DNA from: Bacteroides intestinalis | Lineage (GTDB): Bacteria > Bacteroidota > Bacteroidia > Bacteroidales > Bacteroidaceae | Reading direction: 5' to 3' | Length of the DNA stretch: 64,000 nt | NCBI RefSeq assembly: GCF_902364365.1 | Contig: NZ_CABJDN010000015.1 | Location: 10,844-74,843 of the forward strand | Shown here: positions 54,096-62,772 of the stretch, one piece after another | Position numbering within the stretch: position 1 is the first letter of the stretch | How the letters are laid out: every line of letters starts with the position of its first letter | The notes under the pieces: model-generated | The model's input: the letters and a program-made list of their open reading frames with translations, nothing else | The model's database searches: none | What the model was told of the DNA's origin: nothing | Program-made: the position numbers and the translations under genes

Positions 54096-54506
54096 ATGAA
54101 TGTATTTTCTACTTTTGATACAGGCGTTATGGTGGCTCTCTTACTGGGCATTGAGTTTCTTAGAAGTGATATCCGAACGATTCTCTATTGTAAAAGGAAT
54201 GATCCCAGGATTCTTAAGAGTTGCTTATATACGCTGCTTATATTATTGACCAGCCTTTATTCTATTGTGGCCGGAGCCATGCTTCATCCGGAACCCGTAC
54301 CTGTTTATGAGTTGATACCCGGTTTTCAATATGGGGTTTATGGCTTTTCTTTTTCGTTTATATTGCTCGCTGTTGCATGTCTTTATCGTAAAACATTACC
54401 TTTTGTCCTTTTGGGCTACGCTATGATATATGTGATCGGTGTATTGATACCACTACTTAGGTATGTAGTGTCTATGATGGATTATTTCACTCGCACAAGG
54501 GTATAG
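54096..54506 (+). CDS. Small membrane protein
   Basis: 136 residues from MNVFSTFDTGVM with about four hydrophobic segments (11-25, 45-62, 77-100, 105-125). No family recognised. It begins about 100 bp after the palindrome; a TATCTTCG element lies near 54069. Confidence 0.55.
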   Translation: MNVFSTFDTGVMVALLLGIEFLRSDIRTILYCKRNDPRILKSCLYTLLILLTSLYSIVAGAMLHPEPVPVYELIPGFQYGVYGFSFSFILLAVACLYRKTLPFVLLGYAMIYVIGVLIPLLRYVVSMMDYFTRTRV

Positions 54507-54740
54507 CAGGTTAATTTCTTGATTGTATCGGATTGCCCTTTCTGTGGGCTGCCTCCCCCGGCTTCTTTCCTCCGATCCGAGTCCGGCTTTTTGCTCGGCA
54601 AAGGTTTCGGGATTCCGCAAATGGCAAGTTACGGCCATGCGCCTTTACTGTATGGAAAATAACGATGAAGAAGTGTCTTCCCGACATTTTCCATAAGTGA
54701 AACTTGGCTTATTGCTTGCAATCCAGACCTTGATATGCCG

Positions 54741-54864
54741 AAAAAAGGCTCAGAACTCAGATGGGGAATGACATCAAAAAAAAGGTCGGCTGACCAAAGA
54801 CCTTCCCGATACAAAAAATGAAAAGGTCTTGAATCTAGCTGAAGAATAAATCAGATGTTCAACT
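54741..54864 (+). repeat. Repeated leader element, divergent copy D
   Basis: Matches the 3' half of copies A-C (GGCTCAGAACTCAGATGGGG, then TCTAGCTGAAG) with many changes. The stem is kept by compensating changes: AAGACCTT (54797-54804) pairs perfectly with AAGGTCTT (54823-54830), where A/B have AAAGGCC/GGTCTTT. An additional hairpin GGTC/GACC lies at 54784-54795. Stretch 54507-54740 to its left shows one more dyad, TATGGAAAAT/ATTTTCCATA (54652-54696). Confidence 0.7.
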
Positions 54865-54878
54865 TAAATAATGCTAAT

Positions 54879-55253
54879 ATGGAAAATTTGATTACACAAA
54901 TCAACAAAGAGAGATTGGTTAATAGCGACACAGCTCTTATGATGAAGGAATTATACTATTACGTGCCTTGTGAGTATTGGTATGACAAACAGGATAGGCT
55001 ACGCACCGATATTGAGGGAAGGAATACCCCGATGTATATGTGCGAGTGCCCGACACTGGCAGCATGTATCCAATGGATGATACAGACTCGTGAATATACG
55101 TTTCAAACAGAACAAAACGTGGCGGTCTGGCATGTGGTTGTGAGGGCTGGAGATTATGTGTTGTATGACTCCGAAAGTAATGCGGACGCTTTTTGTTGTT
55201 TGGAAGAAGCATTGGAAAAAGCGGTACAGGAGTGCATGGAGTTATTGTATTAA
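54879..55253 (+). CDS. Hypothetical protein after leader copy D
   Basis: 124 residues from MENLITQINKER; the earlier ATG (54855) lies inside the leader homology. Contains ELYYYVPCEYWYDK and AWVHVVVRAGDYVLYD-like beta segments. Ends at a strong terminator. No family recognised. Confidence 0.6.
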   Translation: MENLITQINKERLVNSDTALMMKELYYYVPCEYWYDKQDRLRTDIEGRNTPMYMCECPTLAACIQWMIQTREYTFQTEQNVAVWHVVVRAGDYVLYDSESNADAFCCLEEALEKAVQECMELLY

Positions 55254-55267
55254 AATTAAAAAAAATC

Positions 55268-55286
55268 AGTCCCCGTGAAGGGGACT
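55268..55286 (+). terminator. Terminator
   Basis: AGTCCCC (55268-55274) pairs with GGGGACT (55280-55286), loop GTGAA, followed by TTCC. Ends the operon of the gene before it. Confidence 0.7.
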
Positions 55287-55365
55287 TTCCTATAATCTTG
55301 CTGAGAGGTGGAATTGCAGACGATCTTTGAGAATCATCTTTGAAGGATGGGCAGAGGTTTATTCG

Positions 55366-55962
55366 TTATTTGTTATTTTTGTTCTCGGATTTCAGCGCAA
55401 TTCCATTCCTTCTTAATAGGCGATATACTGTTCCGCTACTGCCTATGTTTAATATTTTCTGTATCTCCCTTACCGGCGTTCCGGATTCATAGAGTTGGAT
55501 GCAGCTTTTCTGCTTGGCGATGTTGTTTTTGTTGATAAGTGTCTTTCTGCCGAATTTGACACCTTTTTCCTTGGCGATTCTTCTGCCTTCTTGGGTTCTC
55601 TCATAGATAAGGTCTCTTTCAAACTGAGCGAAAGCACCGAGAATGTTGTTCATCAGTTGGCCGATTGCGCCTTCCGTACTGATGTTGTCTTGCAGTGAGG
55701 TGAATTGGATGCCCCTATTCTTGAAATCTTCCAATAGCGTAAGGATATTCTTCAGCGAACGGCCAAGCCGGTCCAGCTTATATACGACAAGTGTGTCGCC
55801 TTCCCGGAGAAAGCTCAGGCAGGCATCCAGTTCCGGGCGGTTTTGTTGACGTCCGGTCATTTTCTCAGAGAAGATTTTCTCGCATCCGGCAGCCTTCAAC
55901 GCTTCCAGTTGCATATCCAGATGTTGTTCCTTGGTGGAAACACGGGCATATCCTATTTTCAT
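55366..55962 (-). CDS. Serine recombinase 2 (Tn3-type resolvase/invertase)
   Basis: 198 residues. GYARVSTKEQHLDMQ (serine 9), DTLVVYKLDRLGRS, FAQFERDLIYERTQEG and a C-terminal HTH (GTPVREIQKILNIGSSGTVYRLL), all classical resolvase motifs. Different subfamily from recombinase 1. Two palindromic sites lie just upstream. Confidence 0.9.
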   Translation of the reverse strand: MKIGYARVSTKEQHLDMQLEALKAAGCEKIFSEKMTGRQQNRPELDACLSFLREGDTLVVYKLDRLGRSLKNILTLLEDFKNRGIQFTSLQDNISTEGAIGQLMNNILGAFAQFERDLIYERTQEGRRIAKEKGVKFGRKTLINKNNIAKQKSCIQLYESGTPVREIQKILNIGSSGTVYRLLRRNGIALKSENKNNK

Positions 55963-55987
55963 CCTGTTTTCGTATTTAAATGTGTAA

Positions 55988-56040
55988 TGAAGGTTTTAAT
56001 TCTTCACTTTTTCAAATATGAAGACATTAATTCTTCATAT
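55988..56040. promoter_or_regulatory. Two dyads upstream of recombinase 2 (candidate res/operator)
   Basis: TGAAGGTTTTAATTCTTCA (55988-56006) and ATATGAAG...CTTCATAT around ACATTAATT (56016-56040), centres 31 bp apart (three helical turns). They flank the gene's start and overlap the end of the preceding gene. Confidence 0.55.
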
Positions 56041-56333
56041 TCCTCACGGCTGTATTGGTTGAACCCCTTTTGCTTCATTGCCAAAAGAAGCCTTTCCAGT
56101 TCTCCGATAGTCACTACCTGTTTGCCGATAACGGTAAATTGTTCCCATTCTCCCTTTTCGTTGAGCAGGTATTCCCGGTGTGCAAAACAGTAAAGAGAAC
56201 CATCGATGTCATTCCGTTTCTGCCATTGACGCAGGTGCTTCAAACTGGTGAAATCACGGGTGACAGTACGTGGAATGGGAACCAATACGTCAATTTCCAT
56301 CTTGAATTTTATATTCTCTTCCGCTTCTCGCAT
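56004..56333 (-). CDS. Hypothetical protein between RhuM 2 and recombinase 2
   Basis: 109 residues with MEIDVLVPIPRTVTRDFTSL and YLLNEKGEWEQFTVIGKQVV, soluble, alpha/beta. Its 3' end overlaps candidate recombinase sites. No family recognised. Confidence 0.55.
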   Translation of the reverse strand: MREAEENIKFKMEIDVLVPIPRTVTRDFTSLKHLRQWQKRNDIDGSLYCFAHREYLLNEKGEWEQFTVIGKQVVTIGELERLLLAMKQKGFNQYSREEYEELMSSYLKK

Positions 56334-56349
56334 GGGTGATTAGCTTATT

Positions 56350-57202
56350 TCATAATACATCAATTATCGTATGGGCAGGAAGTTCCAGTTTGGAGAAAGC
56401 AAACATTTTCTTGCCCAAATCCTTTAGCGATGCCCCAATATGATATACTTCCGTATTATCAATGATTAAGAAGCGGTCATGACTACTTTTGTAGGTTCTA
56501 GCTTCAATGGGAGGATATTGGTCATTGTGTTTGTTTAAATCAAGTTGGAGCTGTGCGTTTATTTTGTGTATAAATAGTAGCTGATACTCCACTGTTTCGT
56601 TTGCTCAACATGAGTAACACGGATTCATCTACATAGTTGTCGATAAGCACAAGTGAGCATTTGGCAGACTTTATTAAATCTGTAGCAAACTTATACGCAT
56701 CGAATATCTGACCGTCAAAGAATATACCTTCCACCGGAGGCAATGAGGTGCGTACAAAGAAGTCTATCTTTGCATCATGTTCAGCAATGGTTTTCTCTAT
56801 TTGGAAGAATCTATTGTTCATTCTATATTCCATGTCATTGAGCCGTTGGTTTATAGAATAACCTTTCAATAAATATTCTTTTAAAATTTTATTTGCCCAT
56901 TGCCTGAATTGCGTACCTCTTACGCTTTTAACTCTGTATCCAACTGAAATTATTACGTCTAGACTAAAGAACTTGACAGGCTTATCGGAATTAGCAATGT
57001 GCAAAAAATGCACATTGCTTTTCTCTTCCAATTCCTTTTCCTTAAAAACATTATTTATATGTTTGGTAATAACGGTTCTGTCACGTTGAAAAAGTTCTGC
57101 TATCTGCGCTTGTGTGAGCCAAACGGTTTCATCTTCTAAACGTACTTCCAACCTTACAGCTTCATCCGGTTGGTATAGTATGATTTCTCCTTGCTTCTCC
57201 AT
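56350..57202 (-). pseudogene. RhuM-family protein 2, frameshifted
   Basis: Paralogue of the RhuM gene at 41.4 kb (same start MxKQGEIILYQPDEA and end SKLELPAHTIIDVL). The frame is lost at ACACAAAATAAACGC (about 56555), between SGVSATIYTQ and the expected INAQLQLDLN; a net 2-bp loss explains it. Upstream TACATTTG is a normal -7 element. Confidence 0.85.
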
Positions 57203-57473
57203 TATATGTTTCGCTTTTATTATATTGTTGCAAATGTACGAAAAAGAAACGTTATAAAGTCTGTTTTTTCCGTAAGTATTACCTTAAAAATTTGTTCCCT
57301 TTTTATTTTAATAAAACAGAAACATTCTGCTGTTTTAAAAATCAGTTATCTGTTTGCTATTCATAGTTAGGGTATCAAATAACTAAAATTCAAATGGAAA
57401 CGCAAATCTATATTTTATGCAGATTTGTTTGTTAGAAGCGGAGAAAAGGACACAAGACATGATAAGAATCATA

Positions 57474-57537
57474 GGTCGGGGAGCGCCGCACGGCAAGGGG
57501 GGCACTAGCCTCCCGACGAGTGCAGCCGTTGGCCGGG
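57474..57537. other. GC-rich folded segment in an AT-rich gap
   Basis: Within 57203-57635, otherwise AT-rich, a GC-rich stretch shows GTCGGGGAG (57475) with CTCCCGAC (57510-57517) and GGGGGC/GCCTCCC. It might be a structured RNA or a recombination site; no ORF. The rest of the gap holds promoters of both flanking genes. Confidence 0.45.
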
Positions 57538-57571
57538 TTATCGGTGAAAATGGAAAAAAGTTGGCTTTTCT

Positions 57572-57602
57572 TTTGGTATTGTTATAACTTTGTCTATATT
57601 TG
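57572..57602 (+). promoter_or_regulatory. Promoter of mazEF
   Basis: TTTG (57572-57575), a 19-bp spacer and TATATTTG (57595-57602): a full match to the Bacteroidetes consensus, 34 bp before the antitoxin ATG. Confidence 0.75.
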
Positions 57603-57635
57603 TGTTGTGATAATCAATTTTAAAGTTATAACATT

Positions 57636-57884
57636 ATGGTAACAAACATTATTCAGATTGGAAACAGCAAGGGGATAATACTTCCTTCCGAGATATTGAA
57701 ACAGTTGCGTTTGTCCTTGAAATCGGCTGTGAGCATTTCTTTGGACGGGAACAATATTGTGATAAAGGCACAACCACGGCAGGGATGGGCGGAAGCTGCC
57801 AAACGTGCCCATGAGAATGGGGATGATGAGTTGCTTATCCCTGATGTGTTTGAGGATGAAAAGTTTGAGGATTGGACATGGTAG
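57636..57884 (+). CDS. mazE: MazE-like antitoxin (AbrB fold)
   Basis: 82 residues: MVTNIIQIGNSKGIILPSEIL is the swapped-hairpin AbrB/MazE start, followed by a tail that would bind the toxin. Overlaps mazF by 7 bp. Confidence 0.87.
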   Translation: MVTNIIQIGNSKGIILPSEILKQLRLSLKSAVSISLDGNNIVIKAQPRQGWAEAAKRAHENGDDELLIPDVFEDEKFEDWTW

Positions 57885-58198
57885 AACAGTATGGAGTGTA
57901 TTGGGTAGAGTTAGACCCTACCCGTGGGGGTGAAATGGCAAAGACACGGCCATGTGTTGTTGTAACTCCTTCAGATTTGAATATGTACCTTACAATAGTA
58001 GTCATTGCTCCGATAACCTCCACCATAAGGAACTATCCTTACCGGGTTCTGTGTTCTGTAGCCGGGCGTGATGGGGAGATAGCCACGGATCAGATTCGCA
58101 CGGTGGACAAAAGCCGGCTGAAAAGAAAGATTGGAGATTTGAATTTCAGTGAGATAAAAAGACTGAAGGAAGTGTTTCATCAAATGTTCTGTGAATAA
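57878..58198 (+). CDS. mazF: MazF/PemK-family endoribonuclease toxin
   Basis: 106 residues from MVEQYGVYWVELDPTRGGEMAK; this start overlaps the mazE stop. RPCVVVTPSDLN and ATDQIRTVDKSRL are the MazF core, with the conserved R and T/S. Cleaves mRNA when unbound, giving plasmid addiction. Confidence 0.9.
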   Translation: MVEQYGVYWVELDPTRGGEMAKTRPCVVVTPSDLNMYLTIVVIAPITSTIRNYPYRVLCSVAGRDGEIATDQIRTVDKSRLKRKIGDLNFSEIKRLKEVFHQMFCE

Positions 58199-58247
58199 TG
58201 GAAAGTGTGCAAATAACAGGTTATGTAGCGTATTCAAAAAAGATATT

Positions 58248-58646
58248 ATGAAGCCAACTACTTATATTAATTGGGACGGTCTGAAAGACATTCCATTCTT
58301 CTACTGCGATACAAAGGAAGATGAAGAAAACAAGGATTTCGACATCTATTACCAGGGCAAGCTGGTGTTGCATGACTACAACCATTGCGGACACTACCTT
58401 TACACTGCTGCGCTGCTGTTCAGTAAAATCAGAAACATTACAGCCGACTGGGTGAACCTGCATAACCTTTGGATTCTGCGTGATTGCGTGCGCGAGAATT
58501 ACAATCACGGCATAGGAGTGGACGACCTTATTTTCGGAGAGAATTTCGATGGCAAGAACCTCGATACACTCACACCGCTTACCAAGAAACGCTTTGATTA
58601 TTTGTGTAAGCGGATTAAGGAACTTGACCCATACGCAACAATTTAA
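58248..58646 (+). CDS. Hypothetical protein downstream of mazEF
   Basis: 132 residues from MKPTTYINWDGLKDIPF; earlier ATG at 58191 would overlap mazF. Contains YYQGKLVLHDYNHCGHYL and KNLDTLTPLTKKRFDYLC. Soluble, no family recognised. Confidence 0.6.
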   Translation: MKPTTYINWDGLKDIPFFYCDTKEDEENKDFDIYYQGKLVLHDYNHCGHYLYTAALLFSKIRNITADWVNLHNLWILRDCVRENYNHGIGVDDLIFGENFDGKNLDTLTPLTKKRFDYLCKRIKELDPYATI

Positions 58647-58688
58647 CACTTCATTGGGCGAAGGCAGGGCTTGCTGCGGATGCCAGAC

Positions 58689-58719
58689 TTTAAATAATCC
58701 ATTGGATTAATTATCTTTG
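58689..58719 (+). promoter_or_regulatory. Promoter of the HU gene
   Basis: TTTA (58689-58692), 19-bp spacer, TATCTTTG (58712-58719), 26 bp before the start codon. Confidence 0.65.
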
Positions 58720-58745
58720 CACGCTAATTTTCAAATTATAAAGAA

Positions 58746-59030
58746 ATGACTAAATCGGAAATCGTAAAGGAAATATCTGCCAGAACCGGCATCGACGGCA
58801 AAGCGGTGCTTGCTGTTTTGGAAGGATTCATGAACGAGGTAAAGACTTCGTTGGGTAAGGAGGAAAATGTCTATCTTCGTGGATTCGGTAGTTTCATAGT
58901 GAAGAAGAGAGCGCAAAAGACAGCTCGGAATATCTCTAAGAATACTACTATGATTATTCCGGCTCATAACATACCGGCATTTAAACCGTCTGACGAATTT
59001 TTGAAAATGGTAAAACAACAGAACGCATAA
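58746..59030 (+). CDS. HU-family DNA-binding protein
   Basis: 94 residues. MTKSEIVKEISARTGIDG, the arm region LRGFGSFIVKKRAQKTARN and IIPAHNIPAFKPSDEF are all HU/IHF features. Probably a plasmid nucleoid protein. Confidence 0.92.
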   Translation: MTKSEIVKEISARTGIDGKAVLAVLEGFMNEVKTSLGKEENVYLRGFGSFIVKKRAQKTARNISKNTTMIIPAHNIPAFKPSDEFLKMVKQQNA

Positions 59031-59042
59031 TAGGTAAACACA

Positions 59043-59315
59043 ATGAAAGATCAGTTACGATTATTGAGAGACTGTATCAATAATGATCGTCCGGCAGTTG
59101 TCTTTCAGGGAGACGATTTTTGCGCTCCTGAGATTTTGGAAGCAGCAAAAGAAATTTATCGTAAACATGGTTGTTCCGAAGAATTTCTTTTTGACTGGCA
59201 GCTGCTTATCAATGAGGTGAAGGCTTACCAGTTAGAAAGTCCGGCAACTGTCAAATTGCCGAAACTCTCCCCGACAGAAACGGAACTGGTGCGGGAAGAG
59301 ATGACTAAACGCTAA
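59043..59315 (+). CDS. Small hypothetical protein after HU
   Basis: 90 residues, acidic, helical, 12 bp after HU. ESPATVKLPKLSPTETELVREEM. Likely same operon; family unknown. Confidence 0.6.
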   Translation: MKDQLRLLRDCINNDRPAVVFQGDDFCAPEILEAAKEIYRKHGCSEEFLFDWQLLINEVKAYQLESPATVKLPKLSPTETELVREEMTKR

Positions 59316-59325
59316 AAAATATTCT

Positions 59326-59368
59326 CGTTTAATACGCACCTTTTATTCTTCAGGCAGCGTATTGAACG
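59326..59368. terminator. Bidirectional terminator between convergent genes
   Basis: CGTTTAATACGC (59326-59337) pairs with GCGTATTGAACG (59357-59368), 11 of 12 plus a wobble. Serves both the HU operon and the leftward operon. Confidence 0.65.
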
Positions 59369-59376
59369 GGATGGGA

Positions 59377-59754
59377 TTAAAATGTTGGCGAACCTGCTTT
59401 TTTCGAAAGTTCCTGCCAATAGTTGAAGTCACTCGGTGAAAGATGCTCTTGCATCCAGTCACGCATACCAATATCGTTTCTTTCGTTCACATATCTCGTA
59501 AACGGAATCATTGTCTTACATGCTTCAAATCCAAGCATTCTCATATGGCGTGAAATGTTGGGAGGAAGACCTTCCAACCACTCTTTATAATACATTATCA
59601 ATCTGTTTTCTTGGATTGGAACCGCTTGTTGGTGGTAAATATAGCTGGCGTTTCCGATTCTAATATCTCTGGCCTTATTTTCCCGTTCTTCTTCAGGTAG
59701 CCGACTTAAATATTCAGCTTGTGCTATTCTGCATTTGGAGTTTGGATGTTCCAT
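59377..59754 (-). CDS. Hypothetical protein, leftward operon
   Basis: 125 residues, tryptophan/tyrosine-rich (YYKEWLEGLPPNISRHMRML, MRDWMQEHLSPSDFNYW). No signal or membrane segment. Function unknown. Confidence 0.6.
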   Translation of the reverse strand: MEHPNSKCRIAQAEYLSRLPEEERENKARDIRIGNASYIYHQQAVPIQENRLIMYYKEWLEGLPPNISRHMRMLGFEACKTMIPFTRYVNERNDIGMRDWMQEHLSPSDFNYWQELSKKAGSPTF

Positions 59755-59768
59755 GGTATTTTATATAA

Positions 59769-60095
59769 TTAAGACTCTTCAATGATACGGTTCATCAAAT
59801 CACATATTTTTTGGCAGCTATGACGGTCTGCGCAAGCAGGATAGGGGCATTTCTCAAAGGATGCCTGATTATCCGTAACTATGAAACCTCCGGAACGACG
59901 TACATAACTTACCGGATGAAAATAAATATCTTCCTTTTTCGGCCTATAAGTACATAGTCTTATAAGGCTGTTCAGCTCTTTGCAAATTTGCTCACATTTT
60001 TCTTTGGGATAATGTGGCAAATCACTGAATGCTTCGTAGGGGACAAAGGCAAATGCTTTGTCATCCCACATGACAGGTGTGTAATTCTGTACCAT
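59769..60095 (-). CDS. Hypothetical protein with C-terminal cysteines, leftward operon
   Basis: 108 residues. KCPYPACADRHSCQKICDLMNR near the end has four cysteines, possibly zinc-binding. 14 bp upstream of the next gene. No family recognised. Confidence 0.6.
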   Translation of the reverse strand: MVQNYTPVMWDDKAFAFVPYEAFSDLPHYPKEKCEQICKELNSLIRLCTYRPKKEDIYFHPVSYVRRSGGFIVTDNQASFEKCPYPACADRHSCQKICDLMNRIIEES

Positions 60096-60140
60096 TTGTT
60101 ATTTGGAATAAGGATGGCTGGCAGATTCCGTATTTCTGTA

Positions 60141-60395
60141 TCAGTTAGGTAATCCGTCACTATTTAAGTGCGCCTGGGCAAACTCCCGGAGGTTCGTTTC
60201 GGCAATGCACTTTTCATAAATCTCATCCAATACTTCTTGCATATTTTCTACTTTATTGAATTTTAAGGGGCTGCCGTTTGTTGCGGCTTGCCTTTCCAGT
60301 TGTTCGATGATACTGGGAAATATCCCACGCAATAAACCGACGGTAGCTACGGCTGTAGCTGGTTCTACCTCTATTGTAATCTTTTTCTTTTCCAT
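60141..60395 (-). CDS. Small hypothetical protein, leftward operon
   Basis: 84 residues, MEKKKITIEVEPATAVATVGLLRGIF; a beta-strand start and helical remainder. First gene of the leftward operon. Function unknown. Confidence 0.6.
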   Translation of the reverse strand: MEKKKITIEVEPATAVATVGLLRGIFPSIIEQLERQAATNGSPLKFNKVENMQEVLDEIYEKCIAETNLREFAQAHLNSDGLPN

Positions 60396-60498
60396 ATCGT
60401 TGTATTATGTTATCAAAAGTAATAATTATTAGGATATTGGTAAGCATTTCTTCTGAAAAACTTTTTAAAGATATTGTTTTAAGATGACATACTGTGTT

Positions 60499-61181
60499 TT
60501 TGCGTTCACGCAGTATTCTTTCCCACCCTCCCCTTCATCGGAATGACTGTTCTCATTTCCGCTTTACCCGTAGTCATCCGCTATGCGGCTGATTATGGGC
60601 AAACCAGAAAAGAGAAGTTCCAAACGCGGGCGGGATTGCAATGGTCATCATCCGGAGCTTCGGCATTGCCGAAACAACCTCCTTCTTCCGTATTGCAGCC
60701 CCGTCCTTTTACCGTTTGTCCCGGCAGTCCGTTGCTAACCCGTTCCCCCCTGCCACTTGTGGCAGGGAGATAGGAATACGGTTTTGCAGGCAAAACCGTA
60801 TGGCTTGTTTTACTTTCCGTACTGCCCTTTTCCTAGTTTTCTGCCTCCCTTAATGTGCGTTTTTCATAGCCCCATCTGAGACCCTTTGTTTTTGAACGGC
60901 AAATTTATTTCGGTGGATGGATACGAAAGAGTTCCGGTCTTCGCCCTTTGTCCCGAAAAAAATAACGCCGGACGGCTTCGCTGTCCCCAACATTTTTTGT
61001 CGTCCAAAACTTTTCTTAATCCCTCCTTCCTTATTGTTGTGTGCCGTAAAAAAAAGGCTCATAAACTCAGATGGGGCATGAAAGCTCAAAAAAAAGTCGG
61101 CAGAAAGAAAAGGCCATCCCGGAAAGGGGTTTTAAAAAAAGGTCTTTAAATCTAGCTGAAGCATAAAATTAGAAGTTTAAC
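60499..61181 (+). repeat. Repeated leader element, long copy B
   Basis: Shares its whole visible length with copy C (63568 on), and its core (60814-61181) with copy A. The left part holds further palindromes: ATACGGTTTTGC/GCAAAACCGTAT (60775-60800) and CCTGCCA/TGGCAGG (about 60750-60767). The 3' end folds as described for copy A and lies 21 bp before the next gene. Confidence 0.82.
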
Positions 61182-61202
61182 AATCCCAAAAAACAACGAG
61201 TT

Positions 61203-61682
61203 ATGTCACGAGTACACTATTTAGAAGGAGATTATGAACAGTTAGTTATTAATGAAACGATAGACGGTCTTTTTTCCAGTTATCGTATAGACCGCAATTC
61301 ATTGCCAAAAGGATTTTTCCTTTATGAGATTAGATGGGATGACAGCTTATCTTCATTGGCAGAGATTAGCCCCTCTGTGGTGGTGAATCATGCAGGTTCA
61401 TTCATTACAAAGTCACCCCTTGAATTTGATGCAAACAATAGCATACGGATAACCTATACCAATTTTATCGAGTTCTGCCAGTTTGGTGAGTGGGCTTATG
61501 AGAAACTGGCTGTATTGGATTGTAATTCCGGTAATGTTGCGGTGATAAGCCCAGACAGGAGATTGCAGACCACTGAAGAGATTGAGATTTTTTTGAGTGG
61601 GCATTGTGGCTATCATCTGAGTGAGATTAATTGGATGGTGATGAAAGGCGATGTGCTGTTTTTGAACGAGAACGATTTTTAA
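61203..61682 (+). CDS. Hypothetical protein, first gene after leader B
   Basis: 159 residues, mostly beta by pattern (YLEGDYEQLVINETIDGLFS, FLYEIRWDDS). Soluble. It has counterparts by position after copies A and D, but no sequence similarity to them was seen. Family not recognised. Confidence 0.6.
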   Translation: MSRVHYLEGDYEQLVINETIDGLFSSYRIDRNSLPKGFFLYEIRWDDSLSSLAEISPSVVVNHAGSFITKSPLEFDANNSIRITYTNFIEFCQFGEWAYEKLAVLDCNSGNVAVISPDRRLQTTEEIEIFLSGHCGYHLSEINWMVMKGDVLFLNENDF

Positions 61683-61738
61683 TGAGTATAACCGTAACTG
61701 CCTCTTGGAATGGGGCAATTACATAAAATATTATAAGT

Positions 61739-62002
61739 ATGAAGTGGATAGATAAGATGGTAGAACGCATTACCCGAAAAGAAACTGCTTTAAATGACCA
61801 CTTTTGTGTAAATCGGCATACGGTTGTATGTCAGAGTGGTATGACTGATTATGTTTCTGTAACGATTGATAATACCGATGGTTTTGATTTCGATTTTTGG
61901 ACAAAACAACTTTGTTTTGAGAAGGACTGTAAATATCGCTCGGAGATAAAAGCGGCTTTTGATAAAATCTATGGCACAAGGAATATAGAATGTTGTGAAT
62001 AA
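61739..62002 (+). CDS. Small hypothetical protein
   Basis: 87 residues with several cysteines (HTVVCQSG, LCFEKDCKYRSE, NIECCE). 15 bp before the next start. Function unknown. Confidence 0.55.
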   Translation: MKWIDKMVERITRKETALNDHFCVNRHTVVCQSGMTDYVSVTIDNTDGFDFDFWTKQLCFEKDCKYRSEIKAAFDKIYGTRNIECCE

Positions 62003-62017
62003 TGAAGTCAGAAAAGT

Positions 62018-62743
62018 ATGATACCAAAGGAGATAATGAAACTTTATGAAAAGCTTGCTTTCAGTCGGGGATATGAAGAAGCCTTTCGGGATTTTTTGGA
62101 TGTTTGTCTTTACTATTTGTCTGTCGGGATGTTGGCGGAGGATTATCGTAGAGTGGAAAAAAGATATAAGCCATATGAAATGGAACTTTTTGTTCAAATG
62201 TTTTATAGGGTGTCTGAATATTCGGAAGGATTTTGCGATGTCTTGGGAGATATGTTCATGGAGTGTGTCAGTCATGGGAATAACGAACAGTTCTTTACCC
62301 CGATACACGTTGCTGATTTGATGGCATGTATGGGGGGAAATAGGCTGAAACCTAAACAGTCGGTCTGTGATTCGTGCTGTGGTTCCGGCAGGATGCTACT
62401 TTCCGCTGTAAAAAAATGTGCGGAAGAGAATGATGGAGGAAGGCTTTTTTGTTATGGCTCGGATATAGATTTGATTTGTGTAAAGATGACCGTTGTCAAT
62501 CTGATGATGAATAGCGTACCCGGTGAAGTCGCATGGATGAATACATTGACAATGCAGCATTGGAGAAGTTATCATATAGATTTACAGCTGATAGCCGGAG
62601 TATGGTTGCCTATTTTAAAGATAACGGAAGCAGGTGACACTTCTTTTATTAGGAAACTTGAAAATGCAATGGAGGATAATTCTGAATTGAAGAGGTCGAT
62701 TCAGAGCAACGCAAGGGCTACGCAGCTGACTTTTGATTTTTGA
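62018..62743 (+). CDS. N6-adenine methyltransferase-like protein lacking the NPPY motif
   Basis: 241 residues. The N-terminal helical part and QFFTPIHVADLM (91-102) resemble type I HsdM proteins. DSCCGSGRML (118-127) is SAM-binding motif I; YGSDIDL follows. The catalytic NPPY/F that should come about 60 residues later is absent, so it may bind SAM or DNA without methylating. Could be a decoy or anti-restriction protein; inference. Confidence 0.72.
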   Translation: MIPKEIMKLYEKLAFSRGYEEAFRDFLDVCLYYLSVGMLAEDYRRVEKRYKPYEMELFVQMFYRVSEYSEGFCDVLGDMFMECVSHGNNEQFFTPIHVADLMACMGGNRLKPKQSVCDSCCGSGRMLLSAVKKCAEENDGGRLFCYGSDIDLICVKMTVVNLMMNSVPGEVAWMNTLTMQHWRSYHIDLQLIAGVWLPILKITEAGDTSFIRKLENAMEDNSELKRSIQSNARATQLTFDF

Positions 62744-62772
62744 CAAGATAAATATGTAAAAAGGATTTTGGT

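Noticed and set aside
60886..61149. Open frames inside the leader repeats (also near 26041 and 26019)
   Set aside because: They change frame between copies because the poly-A run differs (9 versus 8 As), so coding is not conserved; the RNA stem is.
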